From: a bacterium
GTDB lineage: Bacteria > UBP14 > UBA6098 > B30-G16
Reading direction: 5' to 3'
Assembly: GCA_027007865.1 (NCBI GenBank)
Contig: JALTEE010000058.1
Coordinates: 1-11,617, forward strand
DNA length: 11,617 bases
Shown: positions 1 to 6,701 of the stretch, piece after piece
How positions within the stretch are numbered: the stretch's first letter is position 1
Layout of the letters: each line of letters begins with the position of its first letter
The notes under the pieces: model-generated
What the model was told of the DNA's origin: nothing
Database searches by the model: none
What the model saw: only the letters and a program-made list of their open reading frames with translations
Translations under genes and position numbers: made by a program

Positions 1-72
1 CTTTTAAAAAATGCAACTCATATCTAAATTGCAAGTCGATACTAAAAGTAAGCGAACATTAAAAGTATTTTT

Positions 73-101
73 TTGCGCCACATAAAGTAGAGACGGATAA
101 A
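73..101 (+). promoter_or_regulatory. weak candidate sigma70-type promoter before tig
   Basis: TTGCGC (73-78) and GATAAA (96-101) are separated by 17 bases and lie 46 bases before the tig start. The -10-like box matches the consensus at four of six positions and the -35-like box at three of six. The leader is very A/T-rich, so a match of this quality can arise by chance, and transcription could also enter from upstream of the window. Confidence 0.2.
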
Positions 102-147
102 CTAAACACTAAAAACAACAAATAAAAACTAATATCGGGGGTATTCG

Positions 148-1482
148 ATGAATGTTATCTTAAATCGTCTCGATGCGGTAAGCATCGTTGTCAAAGGTGA
201 AATTTCTAATGAAGAGGTTTCAAGGAAACTTGATGAAATGGTTAGTAAAAATGCAGGTAAAATATCGATACCGGGTTTTCGCCCTGGTAAAGCGCCGAAA
301 AGTGTGATTATCGCAAGATATGGCGATGCTTTTAAAAACGATTTGACTATGGATTTCATCCGAGAAGTCGTCGAAGAAGCGATAAAACAAGAGCCTGCTC
401 TGGAAAAACCGCTGTTTATGGACGAGCCGAAATTCGAACCGATTTCCGACGGCAAGCCATTTAATGTCGAGATATATGTTGAATTGAAGCCGAAAATAGA
501 ACTGCAAAAATATAAAGATTTCGAGTTGAAACGCCCGCTAATACCCGTGCCAGATGAAGAAGTAGATGATATGATAGAAGAGTTTTTACTGCGAAATGCC
601 ACATTAGAGCCGCAGGAAAGACCCGTTCAAGAAAACGACTATGTGGAAGTAAAAGTTTCCGCAGGAAACGAGGAACCTGCTCCTATGCTTATCCCTCTCG
701 ATGACCCAGAATTCCTAAACCATTTTGGCGACTTAATCGGCAAGTCGATGGGTGATATGCTCGAAAAGGATATGGCTTTCCCCGATTCTTTTCCAGACCG
801 TAGATTGCAGGGTAGAAAAGGACATTTTGTTCTTGAAATTACCAATGTTTTCAAACAAATTAAGCCTGAATTAAACGCGGAATTTTTCAAGAAAATCGGC
901 AAGCAGGACGGATATTCAGCAGAAGATTTCAGAAAAGAAGTCGCAGATTACGCACGAGCACAGAAAGCGCAGACATCGAATGATATGGTGTTCGAAAGGC
1001 TCATCGATGCACTTATAGAAGCAAATCCCGTGCAGATACCGCCGAAATTTCAACAACAACAGGTCGATGAATACATCGAAGAAAATCTCAATGTTTCAAA
1101 AATTCCACAGGATGAGTTGCAAAATATTATGAATGAAGTGAACGAAAAAATTAGGCGGAGAATTTTATATCAGTTCATTGTCGATGCCATTGCAGATGCG
1201 GAGTCCATCGAGCCTTCCGAGCAAGATGTTCTCGATTCGATGCGCAATTGGGCTTATTCGATGAGATTAAATCCCGATGAGGTGCAGAAAACATTCACAG
1301 AAGACCCCCAGCGATATGAGGATTTTAAGAGCACAGTGCGACGGGAAAAAACAATCGAATTTTTATTATCAACCTGCAAAATATTGGATGAAATGGTGTC
1401 CGAAAAAAGCGATACAGCGACCCCCGAAAACACTGCAGAAAGCGAGGTAAATAACGATGAAAGCGAGTTACAAACTTCTTAG
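148..1482 (+). CDS. tig: trigger factor, ribosome-associated chaperone/PPIase
   Basis: Trigger factor docks at the ribosomal exit tunnel and shields nascent chains in the cytoplasm; its middle domain is an FKBP-type peptidyl-prolyl isomerase. The 444 residues have the usual length and order. The ribosome-binding N-domain (about 1-115) carries the signature GFRPGKAP at 43-50. An FKBP-like domain covers about 155-240, and the helical chaperone domain follows to about 415. The last 30 or so residues are an acidic, Ser/Thr/Asn-rich tail, as in many homologues. ATG 148 is preceded by a G5 run (137-141) six bases away, a weak but usable ribosome-binding site. No cysteine-rich or signal segment is seen. 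The 3' end overlaps pheT by 26 bases, so the two are probably cotranscribed and translationally coupled. The more usual tig neighbours clpP and clpX do not follow. Confidence 0.95.
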   Translation: MNVILNRLDAVSIVVKGEISNEEVSRKLDEMVSKNAGKISIPGFRPGKAPKSVIIARYGDAFKNDLTMDFIREVVEEAIKQEPALEKPLFMDEPKFEPISDGKPFNVEIYVELKPKIELQKYKDFELKRPLIPVPDEEVDDMIEEFLLRNATLEPQERPVQENDYVEVKVSAGNEEPAPMLIPLDDPEFLNHFGDLIGKSMGDMLEKDMAFPDSFPDRRLQGRKGHFVLEITNVFKQIKPELNAEFFKKIGKQDGYSAEDFRKEVADYARAQKAQTSNDMVFERLIDALIEANPVQIPPKFQQQQVDEYIEENLNVSKIPQDELQNIMNEVNEKIRRRILYQFIVDAIADAESIEPSEQDVLDSMRNWAYSMRLNPDEVQKTFTEDPQRYEDFKSTVRREKTIEFLLSTCKILDEMVSEKSDTATPENTAESEVNNDESELQTS

Positions 1483-3823
1483 TGAACTGCTCGATTTCCC
1501 ATATTCTCCCGAAGAACTTGCGGAAAAATTCACGCTAACAGGAACAGAAGTCGAAGCAATCGAACATCCTGGCGAGTGGATTTCTGATATCTTCATCGGC
1601 GAAATTATGGATGTCAAGGAAAACGCGCCCCATAGCGGACTTGCAAAATGTGTTGTTTTGTGCGGAGACAAAAAATATACCACAATCACAGGTGCACCGA
1701 ATGTTAAAGTCGGGACAAAAGCCGCTTTTGCTGTGCCTGGCGCAAAAATCTTTGGCGGACGAGAAATCGGTATTGCAGAAATAGATGGTGAAAAAAGCGA
1801 GGGAATGCTATGCTCCGGGGTGGAAATTGGTCTCGGCTTTCCGAAAGATAAATTGTTCCCAATTCCCGACGATGCGCAGAGCGGTGCGGATTTGAAAAAA
1901 TTGCTCGGCTGGAACGATGAAACAATCTACGAGATGGAAGTTACGCCGAACCGTCCCGATTGCTATGGACATTTCGGACTTGCTCGAGAAATCGCTGCGA
2001 TGCTCGGAAAATTATGGCAGCCGCGAATCCCGAAATTAGACGATGTAATCGATGACGACGGCGGAGTTTCGGTAAAAATTATCACGGACAAATGTCCGCA
2101 CTACGCAGGCAGACTTATCGAAGGTATAAAAATTGCGCCGTCGCCGTTGTGGCTCACCGGAAGACTCGCCGCTCTCGGAACGAGACCCATCAACAATATC
2201 GTCGATATCACAAACTATGCGATGCTGCTCACAGGACAACCGATTCACGCATTCGACGAAGCGAAACTCGGCAGAGAGATAATAGTAAGACAGGCGCAAA
2301 ATGGCGAAAAAATGTTCACTCTCGACGATGTAGAACGAAAATTTTCGGACGATATAATGCTCATTGCATCGCCGAAATCTCCTGTTGCCGTCGCTGGAAT
2401 TATGGGCGGGAAAAATTCCGAAGTAGATGAAAACACACGGAATATTATCGTTGAAGTCGCCTATTTCGACCCGATTACAGTTCGCAGAGGCAGTAAATTT
2501 CTCGGACTCACTACAGAATCGTCCACACGCTTCGAGAAAGGCACCGACCCGAATGCTCCGTCAAAAGTATCCGATATCGTTGCTGAAATGGCAAAAAAGT
2601 TCGCTGGCGCAAAAAAAATATATAGGACTGTCGATGAATACCCACAAGTTACCGAGCCGATGAAAGTTACGCTGACCGATGAAAAAGTAAAAAGAGTTAT
2701 CGGAGTGAAAATTCCGCGAGTGGATTGCCGAAAAATTCTCATCGGTCTCGGTTTCGACATTTTTTCGGAAAATGCGGGTGGAACGACTTATGAAGTTCCT
2801 ACATTTCGTCCCGATGTAATGCGAGAAATCGACCTCATCGAAGAAGTCGGCAGAATTTACGGACTGTGGAATATTCCAGCGCAGTTGCGTGCACAAGGGC
2901 CATTGCCACCTGAAATACCCGATAAAATCCGATTGAAGATATTTTTCGAGGATATTTTGCCGGGGCTCGGCTATCGTTATGCTATGACCGACCCGCTCGG
3001 CAAACGCGAGATACTCGGATTTTTTGCGGACAAACCACTGGTGAAATTATCCAATCCATTGTCGGAAGATTTTTCTGTGATGCGCCCAAATCCGCTGCCG
3101 TCGATTATCGCTGCTGCAGCGAGAAATCTTAATCGCGGGATGCGTTCCATACGGCTGTTCGAAGTCGACAACGGATATTCCGATGATGGCGAATATTCTG
3201 AAGAAATGTATCTAACAATCGTCGGCGGAGGTTTCAGAAATCCTGTCGGATGGGATTTTAGCGACGACCCGCTCGATTTGTTCGACATCAAAGGCACAAT
3301 CGAAGCACTGGCGGGAAATATTAGGACAAAATTTCAATTCGAGCAGGCAACTGCGGACTTCGCCGAAGATGGAACATTTCTAAAAATCTTCACGGATGGG
3401 AAAGAAATCGGCTTCATCGGAACACTCGCTAAAAAATTGTGGAATTACTACGAACTGCGTTCACCCGTGCATTTTGGGCTATTGCAAATTATGCCGCTGC
3501 TCCCGTTTTTCACGAAAACACCCGAATATAAAAAGTTCTCGCGTTTTCCTGCAATAAAGAGAGATGCGGCGCTTATCGTGGATGAGAATCTTTCTGCACA
3601 AAAATTGCTCGATGCAGCGAAAGATTTTGCCCCCGATGCAGAGAAAATCGGCTTGTTCGATATGTATCGTGGAAAACCGATTCCAGCGGGGAAAAAATCG
3701 CTGGGATTGTTTTTTATATTCCGCTCAGCAGAAAAAACACTCACCGATGAAGATGTGAACGAAATGTTTGAAAAAATCGTGCGAAAATTATGCAAAAAAT
3801 TCGATGCGGAGATAAGAAAATGA
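1457..3823 (+). CDS. pheT: phenylalanine--tRNA ligase beta subunit
   Basis: PheT pairs with PheS as an (alpha-beta)2 enzyme that charges tRNA-Phe; the beta chain binds tRNA and edits Tyr-tRNA-Phe. At 788 residues it has full bacterial length. Visible in order: EMAP/OB-type tRNA-binding domain (about 40-150); TPNRPDCYGHFGLAREIAA (163-181); the B3/B4 editing region with NIVDITNYAMLLTGQPIHAF (247-266) and TESSTRFEKGTDP (352-364 or so); the B5 domain (about 403-470) ending in PTFRPDVMREIDLIEEVGR; the catalytic-like core; and a C-terminal FDX-ACB anticodon-binding domain (about 695-788) with SRFPAIKRDAALIVDE. ATG 1457 has GAGG at 1444-1447 inside the tig end, about nine bases upstream. The gene starts inside tig with a 26-base overlap. 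The usual partner pheS is not adjacent and must lie elsewhere. Confidence 0.96.
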   Translation: MKASYKLLSELLDFPYSPEELAEKFTLTGTEVEAIEHPGEWISDIFIGEIMDVKENAPHSGLAKCVVLCGDKKYTTITGAPNVKVGTKAAFAVPGAKIFGGREIGIAEIDGEKSEGMLCSGVEIGLGFPKDKLFPIPDDAQSGADLKKLLGWNDETIYEMEVTPNRPDCYGHFGLAREIAAMLGKLWQPRIPKLDDVIDDDGGVSVKIITDKCPHYAGRLIEGIKIAPSPLWLTGRLAALGTRPINNIVDITNYAMLLTGQPIHAFDEAKLGREIIVRQAQNGEKMFTLDDVERKFSDDIMLIASPKSPVAVAGIMGGKNSEVDENTRNIIVEVAYFDPITVRRGSKFLGLTTESSTRFEKGTDPNAPSKVSDIVAEMAKKFAGAKKIYRTVDEYPQVTEPMKVTLTDEKVKRVIGVKIPRVDCRKILIGLGFDIFSENAGGTTYEVPTFRPDVMREIDLIEEVGRIYGLWNIPAQLRAQGPLPPEIPDKIRLKIFFEDILPGLGYRYAMTDPLGKREILGFFADKPLVKLSNPLSEDFSVMRPNPLPSIIAAAARNLNRGMRSIRLFEVDNGYSDDGEYSEEMYLTIVGGGFRNPVGWDFSDDPLDLFDIKGTIEALAGNIRTKFQFEQATADFAEDGTFLKIFTDGKEIGFIGTLAKKLWNYYELRSPVHFGLLQIMPLLPFFTKTPEYKKFSRFPAIKRDAALIVDENLSAQKLLDAAKDFAPDAEKIGLFDMYRGKPIPAGKKSLGLFFIFRSAEKTLTDEDVNEMFEKIVRKLCKKFDAEIRK

Positions 3824-3902
3824 TACATAATAGGGAATTACATACAGCAAAAAAGATTTCGCTAATTATTTTAATATTTCACTTAAATCGGCGAATGAAA
3901 GT

Positions 3903-3954
3903 ATGGTTAGCACCACTTAGAGATACAAATCGTGCAAAGGCAGACGATAACCAT
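3903..3954 (+). other. bulged hairpin followed by T-rich tract, between pheT and the methyltransferase
   Basis: ATGGTTA (3903-3909) pairs exactly with TAACCAT (3948-3954). Directly inside, GCAC (3910-3913) pairs with GTGC (3932-3935). This gives an 11-bp stem with a 12-base one-sided bulge and an 18-base loop. TTTTAATTTTTTAT follows at once. It could act as a weak intrinsic terminator for tig-pheT or as a leader structure of the next gene, but the outer stem has little GC, so chance pairing is quite possible. Confidence 0.3.
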
Positions 3955-4008
3955 TTTTAATTTTTTATATGTAGATTTTATTTTTTATTTAATCAACATT
4001 GCGATAAA

Positions 4009-4638
4009 ATGCCAAAAATAGAACCATTTGAGAAATATACCGAGCGCTATGAGGATTGGTTCGGACAGAATGAATTTGCATACCTGTCGGAACTTAAAGC
4101 GATTAGAGAAATCCTTCCAGACGGTGTCGGTGTTGAAATCGGCATCGGTAGCGGCCGTTTTGCTATACCGCTCGGGATAAAATTTGGCATCGACCCGTCG
4201 ATGAAAATGCTGGAAGTAGCATATCAGAATAAAAGCATCATTGCTGCCGCGGGAATTGCAGAAAAAATCCCGCTTCGAGATGATATATTCGACTTCGCTC
4301 TGATGGTCACAACTATTTGCTTCGTTGACGATATCGAAAAAACATTTTTGGAAACGCATCGCATCCTGAAAAAAAATGGCCGCATAATAATCGGCTTCGT
4401 GGATAGAGAAAGTGAAATCGGAAAGTTCTATCAGCAGCACAAAAATGAGAGCCTTTTCTATAAAATAGCACAATTTTTTTCGACGGACGAAGTTTTATCA
4501 CATTTGAAAAATGCGGGCTTCGGCGATTTCAAATTTGTTCAGACAATATTTCATCCATTGCCCGATGTGAAAAATGTAGAGTCCGTCATCGATGGCTACG
4601 GGAAAGGCTCGTTTGTCGTCATCAGTGCGAAAGGATAA
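4009..4638 (+). CDS. class I SAM-dependent methyltransferase (Methyltransf_11 type)
   Basis: This 209-residue soluble protein transfers a methyl group from S-adenosylmethionine; the acceptor cannot be told from the sequence. The Rossmann motif I is EIGIGSGRFA (43-52), the acidic end of strand 2 is the D in GIDPS (about 62), and the adenine-side loop is AEKIPLRDDIFD (84-95). It leads into the strand-4 segment LMVTTICFVDD (98-108). The LMVTTICFVDD block and the C-terminal GYGKGSFVVI (196-205) are, from memory, typical of a compact methyltransferase group common in anaerobes. ATG 4009 has no Shine-Dalgarno sequence in its A/T-rich upstream bases, so initiation may be leaderless or weak. A DUF1858 gene follows after 26 bases and is probably in the same transcript, suggesting a shared redox or metal-related job, which is inference. 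Confidence 0.85.
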   Translation: MPKIEPFEKYTERYEDWFGQNEFAYLSELKAIREILPDGVGVEIGIGSGRFAIPLGIKFGIDPSMKMLEVAYQNKSIIAAAGIAEKIPLRDDIFDFALMVTTICFVDDIEKTFLETHRILKKNGRIIIGFVDRESEIGKFYQQHKNESLFYKIAQFFSTDEVLSHLKNAGFGDFKFVQTIFHPLPDVKNVESVIDGYGKGSFVVISAKG

Positions 4639-4664
4639 AAGATATTAAAAAATGGAGATTAACT

Positions 4665-4901
4665 ATGATAGAAATCGACCCAAAAATCACAATCGAAGAC
4701 CTTGTCGAAAAGTATCCCGCCGCGGTAAAATTTTTATCGAAGCGCGGAATTGTCTGCATAGTTTGCGGCGAACCTGCTTGGGGGACACTCGAAGAAATGG
4801 CTCGTAAAAAAGGTGTCGAAGATGTTGAAAAACTCGCTGTCGAGTTGAGCGATTTTTTGAACGAAGCAGAGCAGAAAGGTGAACTTGAAAGAAGATTTTG
4901 A
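4665..4901 (+). CDS. DUF1858 / hybrid-cluster-protein-associated CxxC domain protein
   Basis: This 78-residue cytoplasmic protein is a single DUF1858 domain, also described as a hybrid-cluster-protein-associated redox disulfide domain. It starts with the typical IDPKITIEDLVEKYPAA (4-20), predicts as helical, and carries one cysteine pair, C31 and C34, in GIVCIVCGEPAWGTLEEMA. The family is presumed to do thiol/disulfide or Fe-S-related chemistry in anaerobes, but its biochemical role is not established. The start is well fixed: GGAGAT (4654-4659) lies five bases before ATG 4665. The remaining 40 residues after the CxxC are charged and helical. It sits directly behind the methyltransferase and 91 bases before ribF. 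No hybrid-cluster protein gene is present in the window. Confidence 0.85.
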   Translation: MIEIDPKITIEDLVEKYPAAVKFLSKRGIVCIVCGEPAWGTLEEMARKKGVEDVEKLAVELSDFLNEAEQKGELERRF

Positions 4902-4992
4902 TGGAAGGAAATACCATTAATATCGGGAAAAATTTTGCTGGTTGGTAATTCATAATTATTAGCAGATATTATTTGAGGTTTAAATTATCAAG

Positions 4993-5946
4993 ATGTTCGC
5001 ATCACCGCAAATACGGACAATTTGGCTTGATGAGCCGCAACGGATATTCGACAAGACCGCTGTAACAATCGGCAGTTTCGATGGAATTCATCGTGGGCAT
5101 AAAATTATTTTGGAACACCTCGCGAATGCCGCGGCAAAAAGAAATCTTTCACCGATACTTTTGACATTTGACCCGCACCCAAGGCTTGTGCTGTCGGGCG
5201 ACATATCAGTCCTGACGACAGTTGCAGAAAGAGAATTGCTGCTCCGAAAATCGGGATTATCCTGTATTGTCCACATAAGATTTACGCAGAAAATCGCAAA
5301 TCTATCGCACAGTGAATTTGTGGCGCAGTATCTTGTGCAATCGCTTGGAGCGAAATATGTCATCGTTGGTTATGACCACCATTTTGGCAAAAGCAGAGAA
5401 GGTAGTCCGCAAGCGTTGGAAAAACTCGGCGCAAAATACGATTTCGATGTAGAAATCATCCCGCCGATAAAAGTCGAGCGCAATACGATAAAAAGCAGTG
5501 TTGTGCGAAAGCTCCTCGTAGATGGCAAATTGGACAAAGCAAATTCACTTCTGGGACATAGTTATATCGTAATGGGCAAAGCGGTTCCTGGCAGAGGTCT
5601 TGGCCACCACATCGGGTATCCGACGGCAAACCTCGAACTGCCTGCGCAAAAATTGCTTCCTCCCGATGGCGTATATGGGGCGACCGCCGTTGTTCTGCCA
5701 AATAAAATCGAAAGCGCAGCGATGGTATATATAGGTCATGCACCGACATTCGACCTGCCGAAAAAGATGTTCGAAGTGCATATTTTCGACCACGACGGAA
5801 GCGCATTGTATGGGCGAAACATTGTTGTTCGACTGCACAAATTCATTCGTTCAGACCGCTCGTTCAAAACCGTGGACGAACTGCGAAGACAAATCGACAG
5901 CGATGCAATCGAGACAAAAGAAGCGCTGAAAAATGTTTTTGAGTAA
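4993..5946 (+). CDS. ribF: bifunctional riboflavin kinase / FAD synthetase
   Basis: RibF phosphorylates riboflavin to FMN and then adenylylates FMN to FAD in the cytoplasm. The 317 residues match the usual length. The N-terminal nucleotidyltransferase domain (about 18-185) shows GSFDGIHRGHK (27-37, with the HxGH-type motif), FDPHPR (59-64), GYDHHFGKSREG (126-137) and the SSVVRKLL block (168-175) that corresponds to the family's ISSTxIR. The C-terminal flavokinase domain shows GRGLGHHIGYPTANL (200-214), the conserved PTAN, then GHAPTF and EVHIFDHDG, whose E261 is at the usual catalytic glutamate position. The start is not fully settled: GAGG (4975-4978) is 14 bases from ATG 4993, which is long. 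The in-frame ATC 4987 and ATT 4984 would be better spaced, and an in-frame TAA at 4981 limits any extension to three residues. Confidence 0.94.
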   Translation: MFASPQIRTIWLDEPQRIFDKTAVTIGSFDGIHRGHKIILEHLANAAAKRNLSPILLTFDPHPRLVLSGDISVLTTVAERELLLRKSGLSCIVHIRFTQKIANLSHSEFVAQYLVQSLGAKYVIVGYDHHFGKSREGSPQALEKLGAKYDFDVEIIPPIKVERNTIKSSVVRKLLVDGKLDKANSLLGHSYIVMGKAVPGRGLGHHIGYPTANLELPAQKLLPPDGVYGATAVVLPNKIESAAMVYIGHAPTFDLPKKMFEVHIFDHDGSALYGRNIVVRLHKFIRSDRSFKTVDELRRQIDSDAIETKEALKNVFE

Positions 5947-5958
5947 AGCAATTGTAGC

Positions 5959-6192
5959 TTTTATCATTTCCCCCGTCATTTCCCAACTCGATTGGGAATC
6001 CAGTTTGTTTTTATCATTTCTTCTGGATTCCCGTTTTCACGGGAATAATAAATAATGTATGGAAATGACAAGACAAAGTATGAGAATGACAGAACCGCAT
6101 TTGAGCGACAGCAAGGAGCGACATTGATGCACGGCGAAGCGTGGATGGTCAAGCGGAACGCTTGCTGGATTCCCGCTTGCACGGGAATGACA
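5959..6192. repeat. cluster of REP-like palindromes after ribF
   Basis: Three imperfect copies of a palindrome with a TTCCC...GGGAA core lie here: TTCCCAA/TTGGGAA (5980-5998, 5-base loop), ATTCCCGT/ACGGGAAT (6027-6046, 4-base loop) and ATTCCCG/CGGGAAT (6169-6188). The first two are each preceded by the 12-mer TTTTATCATTTC (5959-5970 and 6009-6020), a 50-base period. A further hairpin, AAGCG-GAA-CGCTT (6151-6163), abuts the third copy. GGAATGACA-like ends recur at 6061-6070, 6082-6091 and 6183-6192. This is the look of small dispersed non-coding repeats of the GTCATTCCCG...CGGGAATCC kind. The first palindromes, 34-100 bases after the ribF stop, could also help end ribF transcripts. Confidence 0.7.
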
Positions 6193-6239
6193 ATTTGCTC
6201 GATACTTGCTGGTCGATATATATTCGTCCCTGCACGGAT

Positions 6240-6543
6240 GCACTTGCTTGGATAATTTGTTCATTCGACAGTTTCGGTTTTTGGAGCGCTTGTTCCACGC
6301 AAGGACTTACTTTTGGAATGTGGGATTCCACGGGCGCAACAATCGATACGACAAGAGTATATTTTACGGGAATAATCGGACATACTTATGGCACGAGCGA
6401 TACGATTGCACTGCCCGCATTCTACATAATTTTTTGGCGATACCGTTATGGCAACGACATTCGGCTCTTGGGCGAACGGAGATGCCGTTATAATAACGCT
6501 CAATTCACTATTCACAACGGACGGATGCAAAACCGTGCCATAA
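6240..6543 (+). pseudogene. remnant of an exported beta-sandwich-type repeat protein, frameshifted
   Basis: One frame reads SFDSFGFWSACSTQ and then TFGMWDSTGATIDTTRVYF to about 6430. A second frame then reads GDTVMATTFGSW and ANGDAVIITLNSLFTTDGC to a TAA at 6541-6543. The two join cleanly if one T is removed from the T6 run at 6430-6435. Together they give a Thr/Ser/Gly/Asp-rich chain with alternating hydrophobics, like the Ig- or fibronectin-type repeats of large secreted bacterial proteins; this resemblance is judged by eye and not by a search. There is no start codon, signal peptide or ribosome-binding site, and the 5' side runs into repeat DNA. A decayed fragment is most likely. A sequencing error in the T run would explain the frame change but not the missing 5' part. 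Confidence 0.5.
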
Positions 6544-6555
6544 CATTATCTACTT

Positions 6556-6701
6556 TCATTATGAATATTATGAACTCTGCAAAAATGTAATTGTCCGATT
6601 TTCCCGCCACGGCGAGGCAGCAGCATCGTTTTTTCCCCCCGTCGAGCGAGGGAATGACAGTGAGTGTTTTTCCTTGTTTTGCAGGAGTCATTATGAATAT
6701 T
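6556..6701. repeat. 14-bp direct repeats enclosing an inverted-repeat (MITE-like) segment
   Basis: TCATTATGAATATT occurs exactly at 6556-6569 and again at 6688-6701. Just inside, ACTCTGCAAAA (6574-6584) faces TTTTGCAGGAGT (6677-6688), an inverted pair with one extra base on the right. The enclosed DNA holds a degenerate palindrome of the same kind as the ribF-side repeats, with TTCCC near 6634 and GGGAATGACAG at 6650-6660. The right-hand direct repeat covers the last codons and stop of the minus-strand gene. The layout resembles a small non-autonomous element with a target duplication, although 14 bases is longer than most target duplications. The inverted arms could also form a 3' hairpin on the operon transcript. 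Confidence 0.45.

Noticed and set aside
129..602. 157-codon open frame on the minus strand opposite tig
   Set aside because: Ser/Phe-rich translation with no family resemblance, lying fully against the clear trigger factor coding frame; a shadow of its codon use.
2092..2430. 112-codon Arg-rich plus-strand frame inside pheT
   Set aside because: Out-of-frame reading of the PheT B3/B4 region; the Arg/Thr richness comes from shifted CGA/ACG codons, and there is no start signal.
3985..4473. 162-codon open frame on the minus strand opposite the methyltransferase
   Set aside because: Its translation is a Phe/His-rich mirror of the methyltransferase codons and shows no motif; the plus frame has clear SAM-binding motifs.
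6141..6590. 149-codon plus-strand frame in the gap after ribF taken as one gene
   Set aside because: Its first part is read through a palindromic repeat and its last part is out of frame with the meaningful GDAVIITLNSL segment; only the middle looks protein-like, so it is reported as a remnant.
6634..6660. Intrinsic terminator for the minus-strand operon in the TTCCC/GGGAA palindrome
   Set aside because: On the minus strand the stem is followed by an A run instead of a T run, so it does not fit a terminator in that direction.
5947..6690. Possible CRISPR array in the repeat-bearing gap
   Set aside because: Repeats are few, imperfect and palindromic, spacing is irregular apart from one 50-base pair, and there are no uniform spacers or cas genes.
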